A DNA stretch of 64,000 nucleotides from SIAJ01 sp963773845 (GTDB lineage: Bacteria > Planctomycetota > Planctomycetia > Gemmatales > Gemmataceae), in the NCBI GenBank assembly GCA_963773845.1, contig CAVZCU010000017.1:248001-312000 (forward strand), read 5' to 3'. The translations under genes were made by a program, and so were the position numbers. This document shows, in pieces, positions 28,266-37,222 of the stretch (position 1 is the first letter of the stretch; each line of letters begins with the position of its first letter). The notes under the pieces are model-generated. The model worked only from the letters and a program-made list of their open reading frames with translations, was not told where the DNA came from and did no database searches.

Positions 28266-28844
28266 TTACTCGTCGCTCGGCACGTGGAAGTCAGTGACCT
28301 CCGGGAACAGCTTCGCCATGGCCACGCGGAAGCCAGGCAGGACCGTGCCGCCGTCCAATTCATCACCAATCTTGAATACGCGAAGAGCGTCGCGCGACTC
28401 GTACGCGTAAGTAACGCGCAGGGCAGGATAGACCAACCAGACGAGCCGGACGCCAGATGCGAGATACTGGAAAGCCTTGGTCAGTAAGTCCTCCGCTTCA
28501 TCAGTCGGGCTGGTTACCTCGACGATCAGGTCGGGCACCACGTCAATGGGATTGCCGCGATAAGAAAGCGGTCGATCCGACGGCCAACGATCATAGCTAA
28601 TGAATGCAATGTCGGGCCGACGATTCCGGGTCGGATCGTTTGGTAGGGGTACATGAAACAACATATCGTTCCGGCAACGGCCCGTTGCTGACGCCCGCGC
28701 ATAAGCCCTAGTTCGTCTCGGATGCGATTGGCAACCTCCGAGGAAAGTCCAACTCATGGGCGGCGCCTCCACAACTTCGCCGTTGATGACTTCATAGCGC
28801 TCGGGCAGTCGCGTTTCGATCTCTGGCTCAATCGCGATCGACAT
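28266..28844 (-). CDS. Uma2 family (DUF820) restriction-endonuclease-like protein
   Basis: A 192-residue protein with the Uma2 plan: RYEVINGEVVEAPPMS at the N-terminus, RRPDIAFISYDRW and VPDLIVEVTSPTDEAEDLLTKAFQYLASGVRLVWLV with the PD-(D/E)xK-type acidic residues, and a final VLPGFRVAMAKLF. Residues about 33-50 are out of register: two opposite single-base shifts (near 28744 and 28702) hide SSEVANRIRDELGL, which fits the family, while the outer frame is unchanged. Uma2 genes are present in many copies in cyanobacteria and planctomycetes. Their biological target is unknown. Confidence 0.85.
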   Translation of the reverse strand: MSIAIEPEIETRLPERYEVINGEVVEAPPMSWTFLGGCQSHPRRTRAYARASATGRCRNDMLFHVPLPNDPTRNRRPDIAFISYDRWPSDRPLSYRGNPIDVVPDLIVEVTSPTDEAEDLLTKAFQYLASGVRLVWLVYPALRVTYAYESRDALRVFKIGDELDGGTVLPGFRVAMAKLFPEVTDFHVPSDE

Positions 28845-28890
28845 TGAAGTTTGCTCCTTGTACTTCCCTAGTTTACCCGATTAGATGAGA

Positions 28891-29633
28891 TCAATGCAAG
28901 CTTCGGCCTCGCTTGTCAATTCTCGCATGTAACCTGTCGAGCCCTATATTCTCGCCCCCGTTTCGCGTGATTGCGGCTCGCAGTTTTGCTTGATCAATGT
29001 CCTTTCTGATGAAGCGTACGGATCCATCCGCCATGCAAGCCCGGAAGCCGTCGTGAAAAAGGCAAGGCAAGTTAGCTCCGCATCAGGTGTGAACGCAATC
29101 TCTTCCGGCTTCGTCCACGGCACCGGATCGCCGGCCTCAACGATCAGCAGCGTATTCGATGTTCCATCGGGGAAATCGCCCATTTCGATCCCATTGGGTC
29201 CGTCGAATGCTGTGCCAGGACCGACGAAGACGTGGCAGACTGTGTGATACGCCGGGATTCGCGACTTCTTGCTCCCCGGCGCGGCGTACGTTACGGGCAT
29301 GCGTTCGAGCAGCTTGATGTTGTGCTCGGAGTCCCACGGCTCGTCGAGATGAAATTCTCTGTACAACTCATCTTGGCTGATGTACGGCAAGATTAGGACG
29401 CGCCAGGAATATAGTGGCTGATTGTCGGGGCCGTACACGACGGCCGGCGGCAGCTTGCCTTGATGCGTGTCGGCATAACTGTGACACGCCAGGCTGAGCT
29501 GCTTGAGCGTTCACTTCATGCGATCTCTTGCATCCTGGATCTTTTCCAGGGAGGCAAATCCAAAAAGCGTCAGCAAGCCGACCGCTCCACCGGCGACGAA
29601 GAACTGGGCTATCGATCGCGAGTGCTTGTTCAT
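28891..29633 (-). pseudogene. DUF1559-like protein with an in-frame TGA and one frame break
   Basis: From ATG 29633 the frame encodes a single transmembrane segment (FFVAGGAVGLLTLFGFASL) and DARDRMK, then TGA at 29511-29513, then TLKQLSLACHSYADTHQG, exactly continuing the DUF1559 pattern in which Cys or Ser normally follows MK. Later motifs include YGPDNQPLYSWRVLILPY and GTSNTLLIVEAG. Adding one base to the five-A run at 29056-29060 restores FHDGFRACMADGSVRFI, the H-x9-DG motif, and moves the stop to 28891; 247 residues. It lacks the classical prepilin cleavage motif. The TGA may be a real nonsense mutation or a base error; selenocysteine is unlikely because there is no redox context. Confidence 0.7.
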
Positions 29634-29776
29634 ATCAACCTCGATGAATGAAGACATCGATCAACTGCGATGCGACGATTACTATCCGGTCGGCGAGAAT
29701 GCAAGGAGGAATGTGTCCGCTGAATCCGCGAGCGGCATTTTCTCGCCATTTGGTCCGACCCAGGGCAGGTAGTGTC

Positions 29777-30142
29777 CTAATCTGAGTTTTTCGGATTAAG
29801 CCGCCCATCTTTCATTATTCCAGACGGACCATCTTTGTAGTCGGCCGCCAATTCGTCTCGCCGTCGCCTGCGTCCCAGCCAGAAACCAATTGCGCCTAGC
29901 ACAATGCTGATGCCAAGAAGGATAGCGCAACTGCGAATGTTGTGGGGACGATACGCCCCGTCAGTACCAGGCGGGACCTTTGGAAGATTCGCAAGCCACT
30001 CCCACAAGTCCGCAGGGTAGCCCTTGTATCCGGTCAATAGATCATCTGGCCCCAATAGCCAGATTCTTCTGAATGAGCCAGCGACAAAGACTAGAGCGAA
30101 TGCAACGAATCCGCACAGCCAAGATCGGAGACATTTATTCAC
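29777..30142 (-). CDS. Small two-helix membrane protein of unknown function
   Basis: A 121-residue protein with two hydrophobic segments: residues about 8-28 (LCGFVAFALVFVAGSF) and about 71-92 (SCAILLGISIVLGAIGFWLG), followed by a run of arginines that should be cytoplasmic. The loop between them contains GPDDLLTGYKGYPADLWEWL and a proline-rich stretch. I do not recognise a family. No neighbour gives a clear functional link; the DUF1559-like gene is downstream in the same direction. Confidence 0.6.
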   Translation of the reverse strand: MNKCLRSWLCGFVAFALVFVAGSFRRIWLLGPDDLLTGYKGYPADLWEWLANLPKVPPGTDGAYRPHNIRSCAILLGISIVLGAIGFWLGRRRRRDELAADYKDGPSGIMKDGRLNPKNSD

Positions 30143-30313
30143 AGTTCAGTTCCATCTTCCAATCACGTTATTTGCGACGGTCAATACCGGCTGGTCGCCA
30201 ACATTAGCACGTCTGGAAAAAGAGAACCGCCGGGACCACCCGGCGGTGCGTGCAGTGTTTGCAATATTGTCGCCGACGATGTTACCAAGCCTAACCGTCT
30301 TGGCGCCGCGCTT

Positions 30314-31508
30314 CTACCGATACTCGTGAAACGGCACTCCCAAGACAAAACGCGTCCCCGCCGTGATCAGCGTCACGCCATGCTTGACCGGCTGTAAGCC
30401 CCATGCGCCGCCGATGGAAACAGGTCGGTCGCGCGTGCAAAAGAGCACGGCATCGCCCAACCCCGCGTCGATTTCGCGGCGGCGCGACTTTTTTCGTTTC
30501 CGGCACATCGCAGAGCACGAATCGACCGCCCTGGAAGCCGTCGCGCGACTCCGCCGATTCCATTGTGGGGCTCAAGATTACGGCCAGTTGGATCGGAAAG
30601 TACACCGCGCCACGGAGGTCGCGATGCAGAGCGTTGAACCCGCCCGCTCGGTACCGCAGCAAAATTGGCGTCGGCGTCGATTGCCCGGCTTCCATGCATT
30701 CGGCGCGAAATGCTTCCCAATCGTCGGGAAAGCGCTCCGACTTGCCCAACAGTTCATGCCAACGGTTGGCAATGCGCGACACGAACGGGAACAAGGAGCG
30801 ACGGAGTTGGTCGACCATGACGGGAATAGGTGCGCGGAAGTATCGATACTCTCCTAATCCAAATTCGGGTCGATCCATCACAACCGTCTTCGCAAATAGC
30901 GAATCGTCGTCGTACGTGTCGCGCAAATGAGCGCAAATCGTGGGGTCGACTAGCTTGGGAATCGGGACGCAGCCCTCATGGGTCAGCCTTTGGGCCAGAG
31001 ACACCCAGTCGAGGGTCTCCAGCTTTTCCGGCCATTGCCCGAGTGAAACTGGTTCCGAGGCTGGCTGAGGTGCACCGACCGTTGCTGAACGCGATTCGTC
31101 AGCCAGCGACCGGTAGGCTTCGAGCTGTTCCGCATAAAGGGCGTTGTCCGGAGCATGCTTGACGGCCTGCGCTTGCATGGCCATCGCCTCGCGCATGAAG
31201 CCCTGTCGTGCTCGAAGGGTTGCAAGGTGAGCGAACGGTTCCGCAAAGGTCGGAGCCAGGCTGAGCGCGCTGCGGAATGCTTCAGCCGCTTCGGCTTCAT
31301 TCCCGCGCAGGCTCAGGATCATGCCTTGGTCGTTCCACAATACCGGATTGTCGATTTGCGCCGCGACTGCCCGGCGGATGATTTTCTCAGCCAGATCGAG
31401 ATTGTTGTTGGTGACTGCCTCCCACGCTTCGTCCGCCAATTTGCGGGCGCGGCGACGGTCTTTCTCTTTCAGTTTCTTGGGGTTCACGAAATCTTCCTTC
31501 CGGCGCAC
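30314..31508 (-). CDS. TPR protein with C-terminal 2-oxoglutarate/Fe(II) oxygenase domain, frame broken once
   Basis: About 397 residues after removing one base from the six-T run at 30489-30494. The N-terminal 140 residues hold TPR-like helices (NPVLWNDQGMILSLRGNEAEAAEAF and the next unit). The C-terminal half is a prolyl-hydroxylase-like double-stranded beta-helix: LRYRAGGFNALHRDLRG supplies the His-x-Asp iron ligands, and the repaired tail VKHGVTLITAGTRFVLGVPFHEY supplies the distal His and an Arg for 2-oxoglutarate. It probably hydroxylates a protein substrate bound through the TPRs. The substrate cannot be inferred from neighbours. Confidence 0.8.
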
Positions 31509-31828
31509 GAATGATCATTGGCGTCAAAGACTGTGCCCATCGCGCGCAGTGATTGTGTGAGAATGGGATTGGGTTAGAGCATCGCGGCACACGCCCTGGC
31601 GGCGCAGCACGCCTGCTTGGCAACAGGAGAAGCTCTAACTCAGGAAGACTTGGTGGATCATTCGCATTCAATGATTACAAGCCGGATTCGTTTCATCGCA
31701 AGGAACACGTATTTTTACTCACGCGCTTTCAGAGATTAACGACCGTCTGGTCGCGCATCGCGGACACGTCTGAGAAACGACAACCGCCGGGGGTCCCGGC
31801 GGTGTCTGCGATGCCGTCTTCGCGAGTG
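31509..31828. other. Intergenic region with a GTTAGAGC...GCTCTAAC stem
   Basis: No gene is seen. GTTAGAGC at 31573-31580 pairs perfectly with GCTCTAAC at 31632-31639, enclosing a GC-rich 51-base interval with its own short pairings (CCTG/CAGG). This could be a structured RNA or a small repeat; nothing more can be said from one copy. Confidence 0.4.
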
Positions 31829-32176
31829 TTACCAACCCCAGCCGTATCGGTAGTACGCCCAGTACGGGTTGCGATAGTAGCTCGGATATCCGTTGTAGCT
31901 CTTGGTCCGACCAAAGGGCGTGTAGCTATAGCTGCGAACTCCGCCCCATCGATTGTGCGAATGGTGGTGCGGCACAAGATCGTGTAGGCCGTTCCCATAC
32001 CAATAGACATTGCCGAATGGCGTCTGAGTTTGATGCCAGTGGGGAGTCAAGTCGTGTCGGCCGACTCCGTAATGACCATGGTGATGATGTCGATGAGGAC
32101 GAGCCTGGGCAGTGCCGAATGTTGCAAAACTAAGAGCCGCAAGCCCGAGGGTTGCGGAAATAAGAAACTTGCACAT
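31829..32176 (-). CDS. Small secreted His- and Tyr/Gly-rich protein
   Basis: A 115-residue protein with a signal peptide (MCKFLISATLGLAALSFATFGTAQA). The mature part begins with RPHRHHHHGHYG and is rich in His, Tyr, Trp, Gly and Asn, ending in YYRNPYWAYYRYGWGW. Two imperfect internal repeats share HDLxPH and (T)PFG elements. Small exported proteins of this composition are frequent in Gemmata-like genomes; metal binding through the His run is plausible but unproven. It stands alone between convergent and co-directional neighbours. Confidence 0.75.
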   Translation of the reverse strand: MCKFLISATLGLAALSFATFGTAQARPHRHHHHGHYGVGRHDLTPHWHQTQTPFGNVYWYGNGLHDLVPHHHSHNRWGGVRSYSYTPFGRTKSYNGYPSYYRNPYWAYYRYGWGW

Positions 32177-32368
32177 GATCTCTCCTTCTATAATTCTCCT
32201 TGCGGCCAGCGAGCCGGCCGCGCTCGCCGATTCTTTCCAAGGCCCTTCTCATCGAACTCGGAGTGAATCCGAGGGCCCAACAAAGAAGCATCCGCCCTGG
32301 GGCAGTCTTGCGCACAGCGCCAAGAAACGCCGGGTTAATAGGCTGAAAACGGCATGCCGATGGCGAGT

Positions 32369-33539
32369 TCAATTGACAGGCGATCCAATCATTGCCCAAT
32401 TCTTTCCTATCACTCGAGTCAAGATCACCATTCGCGATTCGCTGCCGTTCAGTTTCCACATCCGGCGTAGGTCGTCGACATCCACTGCCGATCCGCGCTT
32501 CGTGATGGTCACGTGACCGACATTCAATGCGCGCAACCGCTCGCCGATGCGGCGGCCATGGAACGGAAGAGAATCTTCAATGGCGTAAGTGCGAGCGAAC
32601 GGCGTCGATTGGCACTCATCCGAGGTGAGGTAGGCAATCTGCGGGTCGATCGGCCGGGCATTCAGCATCTGTGCCAGGTTTGCCACGAGGCCGGAGCGCA
32701 CAATCGCGGGATCGGGATCGTACAAGTACGCGAGCGGCGGGCCGGGCTCCGCTGCGTCGGCCGCGTGATCCGCGAAGAGCGTTACGCCAATCGGAAGCAC
32801 GGTTGCTCGTCGGCCGGTCGTCTTGAGCGGGCCAAACCAGAGGACACATTCTTTCAATTCCCCCGCGACGGAAATGAACTCTTTCTCCGCATCGTAACTT
32901 TGCAATTCGTCCCACGGCACGGCGGGGGCGACCTTGACGCCAAGCGGAAAACTCACCGGCAACGATTCTCGCACCGCGTGCAATGACGGGGAATACTCGC
33001 CGATACGGATATGCCGCCGACCGTCAGCCCGACGATCGGGGTCGAGGAACGCGGCATCGAAGCCCGCCTTCGGCAACGTCAACGCATCGTGCAAGACAAC
33101 GGTTGCCCGACTTTCCCTGCCATAGGATCGCAAGTTCTCTTCAGCCATCGCGAGCCGAAGCGGGTCCATGTCCACCGACATGACGTTCGTCACGCCTGCC
33201 AGGCCAATCGAATCGCCGCCGATGCCGCAGCATAGATCGGCGACGACCGCGAATGATTTGTAGCGCTTCGCCCGGTACGTTGAAATCGCTTCACCCGAGG
33301 ACTGTTCGAGCGCCTCGCGGGTGAAATACATCCGATCGGCACGCGAGAACTTGTCGGCCGCTTTTTGCCGCAGAATCGCGGTCTCGATTGCCGCCTTCGA
33401 CGATTGCTTCGGGGAATTGCTTTCGCAAGCGCTGATGGCAGGCGAGAAGAGTCGTTTCGCTCGGTCGCAGGGCGACGGCCGCGGCGAGCACCACTTGGCC
33501 ATCCGGCGTCAGCAATTGGCGGAATGTCGGCAGGTCCAT
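32369..33539 (-). CDS. Class I SAM-dependent methyltransferase with THUMP-like C-terminus, frame broken once
   Basis: Starts at ATG 33539 (MDLPTFRQLLTPDGQ); a one-base break near 33393 separates the first 50 residues from the rest, and repair gives 389 residues. The AdoMet-binding motif is DLCCGIGGDSIGLAG followed by SVDMDPLRLAMAEENL; FLDPDRRADGRRH is the catalytic-loop region. The C-terminus (ITKRGSAVDVDDLRRMWKLNG) matches the THUMP-like extension of a family thought to modify RNA. The target is not known. The spacer before citrate synthase contains CGTATAGGTCGTAT-type short repeats. Confidence 0.83.
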
Positions 33540-33591
33540 GAAGGGTCGATAGGACTCATGGGGCGTATAGGTCGTATATGTCGTATCACTC

Positions 33592-34713
33592 TTATCGCTC
33601 TCCAATCGGCTTTACCGTCCGCGTTGCCGGGCCGGTGTAGAGCGATCGGGGCCGAATCAGGCGATTGTTGTCGAGTTGCTCGATGACGTGCGCACTCCAG
33701 CCGGCGACGCGGGAGAAGGCGAAGATGGGCGTGTAGAGCGGGATCTCCAGCCCGAGCGCGTGATACAGCCGGCCGGCTGGCCAATCGAGATTGGGATACA
33801 TCTTCTTCTCGGCCGCCATCACTTCTTCGATCTTGTCGGCCACATCTTCCCATTCGAGCGTGCCGGCCTTCTCAGCGGCCTTGCGAGCGAATGTCTTGAG
33901 AATCCCCGCCCGGACGTCGCCAGCCTTGTACACGCGATGGCCGAAGCCCATGATTCGCTCTTTGCGGGCGAGCGCATCCTTCGTCCACTGTTCGGCGAAC
34001 GCTACGCCGCGAGCGGCTTGGACCACGTCCCACACCTTCTCGTTGGCTCCGCCGTGCAACGCCCCCTTGAGAGCGCCAATGGCGCCGCAAATCGCCGAGT
34101 ACAAATCCGAAAGTGTTGAAACAATCGTTCGCGCCGCGAACGTGCTCGCGTTGAACTCGTGCTCGGCATACAGGATCAGGGAAACGTCAAACGCCCGCAC
34201 TTCATCGGGCGACGCCTCGGTCCCACGCAACATGTAGAGAAAATTGGCCGCGTGCCCGAGGTCCTGCCGGGCCGGCACCGCCTGCTGACCCTTCGTGTAG
34301 TGAAAATGATCGGCGACCGCCACGGGCATCTGCGCCAGCAAGCGCTCGGCCTTGCGCACATTGGCATCGTGCGAGTTGTCGGCCGCATCCTGATCGAAAT
34401 GGGCAAAGACGCTGACTGATGTTCGCAGCGCATCCAGCGGCGGCGTCCACTTCGGCAACGCCATCAACAGATCGCGGAGCGGCAATGGCAAGCGCCGGGC
34501 GACCGCGATGCGATTCTGAAACTGTTCGAGTTGCTTCGCGGTCGGCAGCTCGCCATAGAGCAGCAGATAGGCGACCTCGTCGAATGTGCAGTGCTCGGCC
34601 AATTCGCCGACGGGATAGCCGCGGTAGCGCAATCCCCCCTCGATCGTCGAGATGGCCGTCTCGCCGGCGACGATGCCTTCCAGACCGGGCGAATACGCGG
34701 GGGTGGTGCTCAT
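33592..34713 (-). CDS. gltA: Citrate synthase (type II-like, short form)
   Basis: An intact 373-residue enzyme that condenses acetyl-CoA with oxaloacetate to citrate. Start is ATG 34713 (MSTTPAYSPGLEGIVAGETAIS). Catalytic elements are all visible: His in ALHGGANE, His in IMGFGHRVYK, and Asp in NLDWPAGRLYHALGL. The oxaloacetate/CoA region LYTPIFAFSRVAGWSAHV and the YLLLYGELPT entry motif are also present. The length fits the short family, which includes 2-methylcitrate synthases, so propionyl-CoA use cannot be excluded. Neighbours do not indicate a methylcitrate cycle. Confidence 0.93.
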   Translation of the reverse strand: MSTTPAYSPGLEGIVAGETAISTIEGGLRYRGYPVGELAEHCTFDEVAYLLLYGELPTAKQLEQFQNRIAVARRLPLPLRDLLMALPKWTPPLDALRTSVSVFAHFDQDAADNSHDANVRKAERLLAQMPVAVADHFHYTKGQQAVPARQDLGHAANFLYMLRGTEASPDEVRAFDVSLILYAEHEFNASTFAARTIVSTLSDLYSAICGAIGALKGALHGGANEKVWDVVQAARGVAFAEQWTKDALARKERIMGFGHRVYKAGDVRAGILKTFARKAAEKAGTLEWEDVADKIEEVMAAEKKMYPNLDWPAGRLYHALGLEIPLYTPIFAFSRVAGWSAHVIEQLDNNRLIRPRSLYTGPATRTVKPIGER

Positions 34714-34731
34714 GATAAGTAATCCGCCCTT

Positions 34732-35115
34732 TCAATCATTCTTCGCACCGTTGGCGATCCAGGCCTCGATCTTGGCGATTTCCGCATCCGAGAGGGAACT
34801 CTTGGGCGGCATCTTCTTGCCACCCCGACCCGCGACCGAACGATACAGTCGACTGTCATCGGGCTTTTTGGGTCGAACGGTCTTCATGGTCGTTTCATAC
34901 GACGTGACGTAATCAATTCGCTTCTTGGCCTTCTTGGGTCCGTGGCAACTGCCGCACTTTTCGATCAAAAGCGGGTGAATGTCCTTGGCGAACGATACCT
35001 TGGTCGCGGGCTTGGTTTCCTCGGCGAAAGCAGGTTCCAAGACATTCGGTTGGCAGACTGCGGCGGCGAGGACACCGGCCACGGTGAAGAAGAGCGGACG
35101 AATAGCGCGACGCAT
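34732..35115 (-). CDS. Secreted PSCyt1-like c-type cytochrome domain protein
   Basis: A 127-residue protein with a signal peptide (LFFTVAGVLAAAVC...AFA). The mature part has VSFAKDIHPLLIEKCGSCHG with a CxxCH haem-attachment motif (CGSCH) near residue 55, then the spaced methionine-containing KKMPPKSSLSDAEIAKIEAWIANGA, where Met is the likely second haem ligand. This is the planctomycete cytochrome C domain as a stand-alone protein, active outside the membrane in electron transfer. It lies 19 bases upstream of citrate synthase, in the same direction. Confidence 0.87.
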   Translation of the reverse strand: MRRAIRPLFFTVAGVLAAAVCQPNVLEPAFAEETKPATKVSFAKDIHPLLIEKCGSCHGPKKAKKRIDYVTSYETTMKTVRPKKPDDSRLYRSVAGRGGKKMPPKSSLSDAEIAKIEAWIANGAKND

Positions 35116-35171
35116 CTCGAGCGAACCTGATGGGAAGACATTTGGCGCACGGTAGGGTGGCGTGGCCTAGA

Positions 35172-35774
35172 TTACACCGAAGAATGATTGTCGTGGTTTG
35201 GGATGCCTCGCACAAGTGGCAAAGCGGGCCCGACCGAACAATTCAAACGAGCCGTGATGGAACCAACGGAGCCGACTATTCGACTTGTGCCAGTAGCGAC
35301 GCAATAGCTATCTGTCACCGCCTTGACCACTGCTTTCCGATTGCGACGGTCGAGCGCAAAGCACTCGGCGCATGCAGAAACACAGAAATCGAGATCGGTG
35401 CAATTCTGGAACCCCTGTTGCCTAACGTTTCGAATTCGAAGTGTCGAGCGCAGTAAGAGCGTCGTCAGTGAGTGGATTTGCTTCAGTTTCTCAGTCGGCT
35501 CGATACGCCGGTTCACAGTCCGGTCCAAAACAAACGCGAGCCTAATGACCAACTCCTCGTAGAACCGCAAACGGACATCATCCGTCAAGTCCGCCATCCA
35601 TTGGGCAAATGGTGGGAGGTCCTGCGACAGCCCACGCGCGAATAGGAGGATTGATTGGCAACGCGGGCATTCCGCATCCAATGGCGGCCGAGCAACTCCT
35701 TCTCGCAGGCGGAGTCGGAACCCGCATACGCGACAGCGATCAGGGAAGTCGCTTGGTTTTTCGGTCGCGAACAT
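35172..35774 (-). CDS. Hypothetical protein with N-terminal zinc ribbon
   Basis: I start it at ATG 35774 (MFATEKPSDFPDRCRVCGFRLR); the frame extends further upstream, but that part overlaps the divergent gene. Two CxxC pairs (CRVC and CPRC) separated by about 20 residues form a zinc ribbon, followed by a helical segment (MADLTDDVRLRFYEELVIRLAFVLDRTV). The last 60 residues look less natural and may follow an unseen frame break. About 200 residues as read. I do not recognise the family. Confidence 0.45.
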   Translation of the reverse strand: MFATEKPSDFPDRCRVCGFRLRLREGVARPPLDAECPRCQSILLFARGLSQDLPPFAQWMADLTDDVRLRFYEELVIRLAFVLDRTVNRRIEPTEKLKQIHSLTTLLLRSTLRIRNVRQQGFQNCTDLDFCVSACAECFALDRRNRKAVVKAVTDSYCVATGTSRIVGSVGSITARLNCSVGPALPLVRGIPNHDNHSSV

Positions 35775-35843
35775 GCCTGCCCTCCGCCTATTCGCAGTAT
35801 GACTTACTCGGCGAATGTGACAAGCCGTCTCTGATAGAATGCC

Positions 35844-37115
35844 ATGGACATGCTCCGCCTCGTCTTCCTGCTTCTCGTATTCCCTGCATTGGCCAGCGCC
35901 GGCCTGCACTATTCCGCCGAGACGCCGGCCCAATTGCCCTCGCGCTGGCGGGGCTTTCTGATCGATCATCGAGCATTGCGCTATGCCGGCGTGCCGCCGG
36001 CACCCGGCGCCCCACTGCATTTGCTCCGCGAGCAATACGAAGAGGCTGCGGGTAAGCTGGAGGCGAACGCAAAGAAGCGAGCACTCACTGCCGACGAGGC
36101 CGCCGACCTGGGTGCCTTGTTCATTCGCCTCGGTCGGCCAGCAAAGGCAGTCGAAGTTCTGCGCAAAGCCCAGCGTGATCACCCGAGCCATTACAAGATC
36201 GCCTCCAACCTCGGCACCGCGTGGCAGCTGCAAGAAGATCTCAATGAGGCTGCCCGGTCGCTCCAGGAGGCCGTTCGCCTGGCTCCGCCACGTTGGAAAC
36301 GGTTCGAGGAAGCACAACTGAAATTAGTCCGCTTGCGGCGTAACGAGGCGAAGAACAAATCCACACTCGATGATCTGTTCGGTGTGACGTTCACCAAGAA
36401 GCCCGATCCAACGATTCGCAAGAAGTTGCCCGCCGACGATGTGATCCTTGTGCAGCAACTGGCCCTCTGGTTGCCCGGGGACGGCCGTCTGCTCTGGCTG
36501 CTCGGTGAATTGGCAAATCAGCACGGTGATGTCCGGACGGCCGCTTCGATTCTCGAAGGAGTCGTCACCGAGTTCGCGCTGACATCGCCGGAGGCTCGCG
36601 AGCAGCGCAAGTTTTACCGAGCCGCGGCCGACGAGATCGCCAAGCTCCCGGATAGCGAGCACGCCAAATATCGCGGCGACATCGTCTTCAAGTCGACCCG
36701 GCCGATCGGCCGTACTATTGATTTGGCGTCGCTGCCGGCGATTCGGCCAGACGGCGTCAATCCATTACCCTGGGCGGTGCTATCCGAAACCGTGATCGGC
36801 AAGCCGTTCAAGCCGCGATTCCACAAGCACCTTGAGAAACTGGATGGCAAAAGGGTATCGTTGACCGGCTTCATGCAGCCGGTGACAATGGACATCGACG
36901 TGTCGGGGTTCCTGTTGGTCGAGTACCCGATCGGCTGCTGGTTCTGCGAGACTCCAGAGCCGTCGGGCTTGCTCTACATCGAAATCGCCGGCGGCAAGAC
37001 GGTCCGGGTGAAGCGCGGTCGGGTGAAAGTAGAAGGGACGCTCAAGCTCAACCACGCCGATCCCGAAGATTTTCTCTATACCCTGACCGGGGCCAGCGTG
37101 AGAGATCCGGATTGA
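35844..37115 (+). CDS. Secreted TPR protein with DUF3299-like C-terminal domain
   Basis: An intact 423-residue protein. Signal peptide at residues 1-19 (MLRLVFLLLVFPALASAG). Residues about 50-260 are helical repeats, with TPR-like units around LGALFIRLGRPAKAVEVLRKA and LGTAWQLQEDLNEAARSLQEA. The C-terminal 110 residues hold an OB-like domain with LTGFMQPVTMDIDVSGFLLVEYP and the Cys pair in GCWFCETPEP, as in DUF3299 proteins. It lies upstream of the inverted-repeat cassette; the stop is seven bases from its left end. Function unknown, but envelope location is well supported. Confidence 0.8.
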   Translation: MDMLRLVFLLLVFPALASAGLHYSAETPAQLPSRWRGFLIDHRALRYAGVPPAPGAPLHLLREQYEEAAGKLEANAKKRALTADEAADLGALFIRLGRPAKAVEVLRKAQRDHPSHYKIASNLGTAWQLQEDLNEAARSLQEAVRLAPPRWKRFEEAQLKLVRLRRNEAKNKSTLDDLFGVTFTKKPDPTIRKKLPADDVILVQQLALWLPGDGRLLWLLGELANQHGDVRTAASILEGVVTEFALTSPEAREQRKFYRAAADEIAKLPDSEHAKYRGDIVFKSTRPIGRTIDLASLPAIRPDGVNPLPWAVLSETVIGKPFKPRFHKHLEKLDGKRVSLTGFMQPVTMDIDVSGFLLVEYPIGCWFCETPEPSGLLYIEIAGGKTVRVKRGRVKVEGTLKLNHADPEDFLYTLTGASVRDPD

Positions 37116-37122
37116 AGCCGAG

Positions 37123-37160
37123 CCCACCACAAAGGCACAAAGATCACACAAAGAAGCACA
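37123..37160 (+). repeat. Left 38-bp inverted repeat of the cassette
   Basis: Reads CCCACCACAAAGGCACAAAG and continues ATCACACAAAGAAGCACA. It starts seven bases after the stop codon of the DUF3299-like gene. Confidence 0.9.
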
Positions 37161-37222
37161 AAGAAGAGTGGCTTTTCCTTTGTATTACTCACTACTGATT
37201 TTTAGTTGCCATAACACAATTC

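Noticed and set aside
29511..29513. TGA in the second DUF1559 gene as selenocysteine
   Set aside because: The position is not redox active in the family, no partner Cys is near, and no convincing hairpin follows.
33551..33590. A short upstream coding extension of the methyltransferase rich in Thr-Tyr-Thr
   Set aside because: It is the translation of CGTATAGGTCGTAT-type intergenic repeats; the ATG at 33539 gives the natural protein start.
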